A stretch of 7,015 nucleotides of DNA from Anaerolineae bacterium (GTDB lineage Bacteria > Chloroflexota > Anaerolineae > JAAYZQ01). Below the pieces are notes generated by a model that saw only the letters and a list, made by a program, of their open reading frames with translations, did no database searches and was not told the origin of the DNA. The position numbers and the translations under genes are program-made. Location of the stretch: the NCBI GenBank assembly GCA_016929795.1, contig JAFGIA010000101.1, forward strand, positions 1 to 7,015. Direction: 5' to 3'. This document shows, in pieces, positions 6,431 through 7,015 of this stretch (positions are counted from its first letter, which is position 1; each line of letters begins with the position of its first letter).

Positions 6431-7015
6431 CTAGCTCAGGCGTACGCGCGGATCGATCACCCCGTACAGCATGTCGGAGATCAGGTTGCCGATGATGACG
6501 CCGATGGCGCCGATCACGAACCCGGCCAGGATGACGGGATAATCGCGTTGGAAGTTCGCGGTGACAAACAGGCGCCCCAGCCCGGGCCACGACCACACCG
6601 TCTCAGTAATCACGGCCCCACCCACCAGGCCGGTCAGCGTCGGTCCGAGCACGGTTGCCAGTGGGATGAGCGCGTTGCGCACTGCATGCCGGAAGTAGAC
6701 CCCCATCTCCGACAGGCCCTTGGCCCGCGCCGTGCGGATATAGTCCTGGCGCGTCACCTCGAGCACCTGCGTGCGCATCAGGCGCGACACGGTGGCAATC
6801 GGCCCGGTGGCTAGAATGAGCGCCGGCGGCAGCAGGTGCGCAATCCGGTCGAGGATGTCGATCCTGCCCTCGCCGCTGGGGGTGAGGGTATACATCCCGC
6901 CCGAGGCGATCGCCGGCAGGCCCCACTCGCGGAACTGGACCGCGAACAGGAGGATGACGATCAGGCTCAGCCAGAAGCCGGGGATCGAGTTAAAGATGAC
7001 GGCCAGGATGCGCGA
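6431..7015 (-). CDS. Peptide/nickel-type ABC importer permease, DppB/OppB family (N-terminus outside window)
   Basis: The C-terminal 194 residues are present; the frame is open through the right edge, and an internal ATG at 6895 is not the start. The visible part begins RILAVIFNSIPGFWLSLIV, the conserved SIPxFWL region of DppB/OppB TM4-5, and continues with a loop containing LPAIASGG. It then has LPPALILATGPIATVSRLMRTQVLEV and the EAA loop DYIRTARAKGLSEMGVYFRHAVRNALIP, which docks on the ATPase subunits. After it come GGAVITETVWSWPGLGRLFV and the last TM segment, ending DPRVRLS. All are standard for the family, and about 320-340 residues would be expected in full. It pairs with the DppC-type protein encoded 17 bp downstream. 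The binding protein and the two ATPase genes would lie to the right, outside the window. Confidence 0.93.
   Translation of the reverse strand, partial: SRILAVIFNSIPGFWLSLIVILLFAVQFREWGLPAIASGGMYTLTPSGEGRIDILDRIAHLLPPALILATGPIATVSRLMRTQVLEVTRQDYIRTARAKGLSEMGVYFRHAVRNALIPLATVLGPTLTGLVGGAVITETVWSWPGLGRLFVTANFQRDYPVILAGFVIGAIGVIIGNLISDMLYGVIDPRVRLS

Noticed and set aside
6414..6596. Upstream extension of the DppC-type gene by 61 codons
   Set aside because: The added residues are the out-of-frame reading of the DppB-type gene; the ATG at 6413 gives the normal family N-terminus and length.

Overview
The window is a high-GC bacterial segment whose genes are packed tightly. The mix of genes (a multihaem c-type cytochrome, a TetR-controlled FtsX/MacB-type ABC exporter, a VapC-like PIN remnant ending in WIG, and a Dpp/Opp permease pair) would fit a Chloroflexota (Anaerolineae-like) genome. 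This is an impression from protein style, not a demonstrated assignment; no rRNA or marker gene is present.

Layout. (1) 1-1107, plus strand: the C-terminal 368 residues of an exported multihaem cytochrome c, cut by the left edge, with four CxxCH motifs followed by a beta-rich domain. (2) 1117-5069, minus strand: a complete three-gene operon, read right to left. It starts with a near-ideal sigma70-type promoter (TTGACA, 17-bp spacer, TATAAT) and a 20-bp inverted-repeat operator lying over the predicted +1. These are followed by a TetR-family regulator, a LolD/MacB-type ATPase and a 794-residue tandem FtsX permease. The permease ends 9 bp from the convergent cytochrome gene. (3) 5097-5384, plus strand: a 5'-truncated PIN-domain (VapC-like) remnant immediately upstream of that promoter. 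(4) 5411-7015, minus strand: the 3' end of a peptide/nickel-type ABC importer operon, with a DppB/OppB-type permease (cut by the right edge), a DppC/OppC-type permease and a strong rho-independent terminator.

How the genes work together. The operon layout predicts that the TetR protein represses its own promoter and, through it, the ABC exporter, with release by an unidentified ligand. The ATPase and the FtsX permease would form a mechanotransmission-type or lipid/drug-export ABC complex; no membrane-fusion partner is visible. The DppB and DppC proteins would form the heterodimeric channel of a peptide importer whose binding protein and ATPases lie outside the window. The cytochrome is an electron-transfer or redox-enzyme subunit unrelated to its neighbours by strand.

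I did not find a convincing undescribed system. The most informative unlisted signals are the promoter/operator arrangement, a duplicated first beta-strand at the N-terminus of the ATPase, and the decayed toxin next to the promoter.
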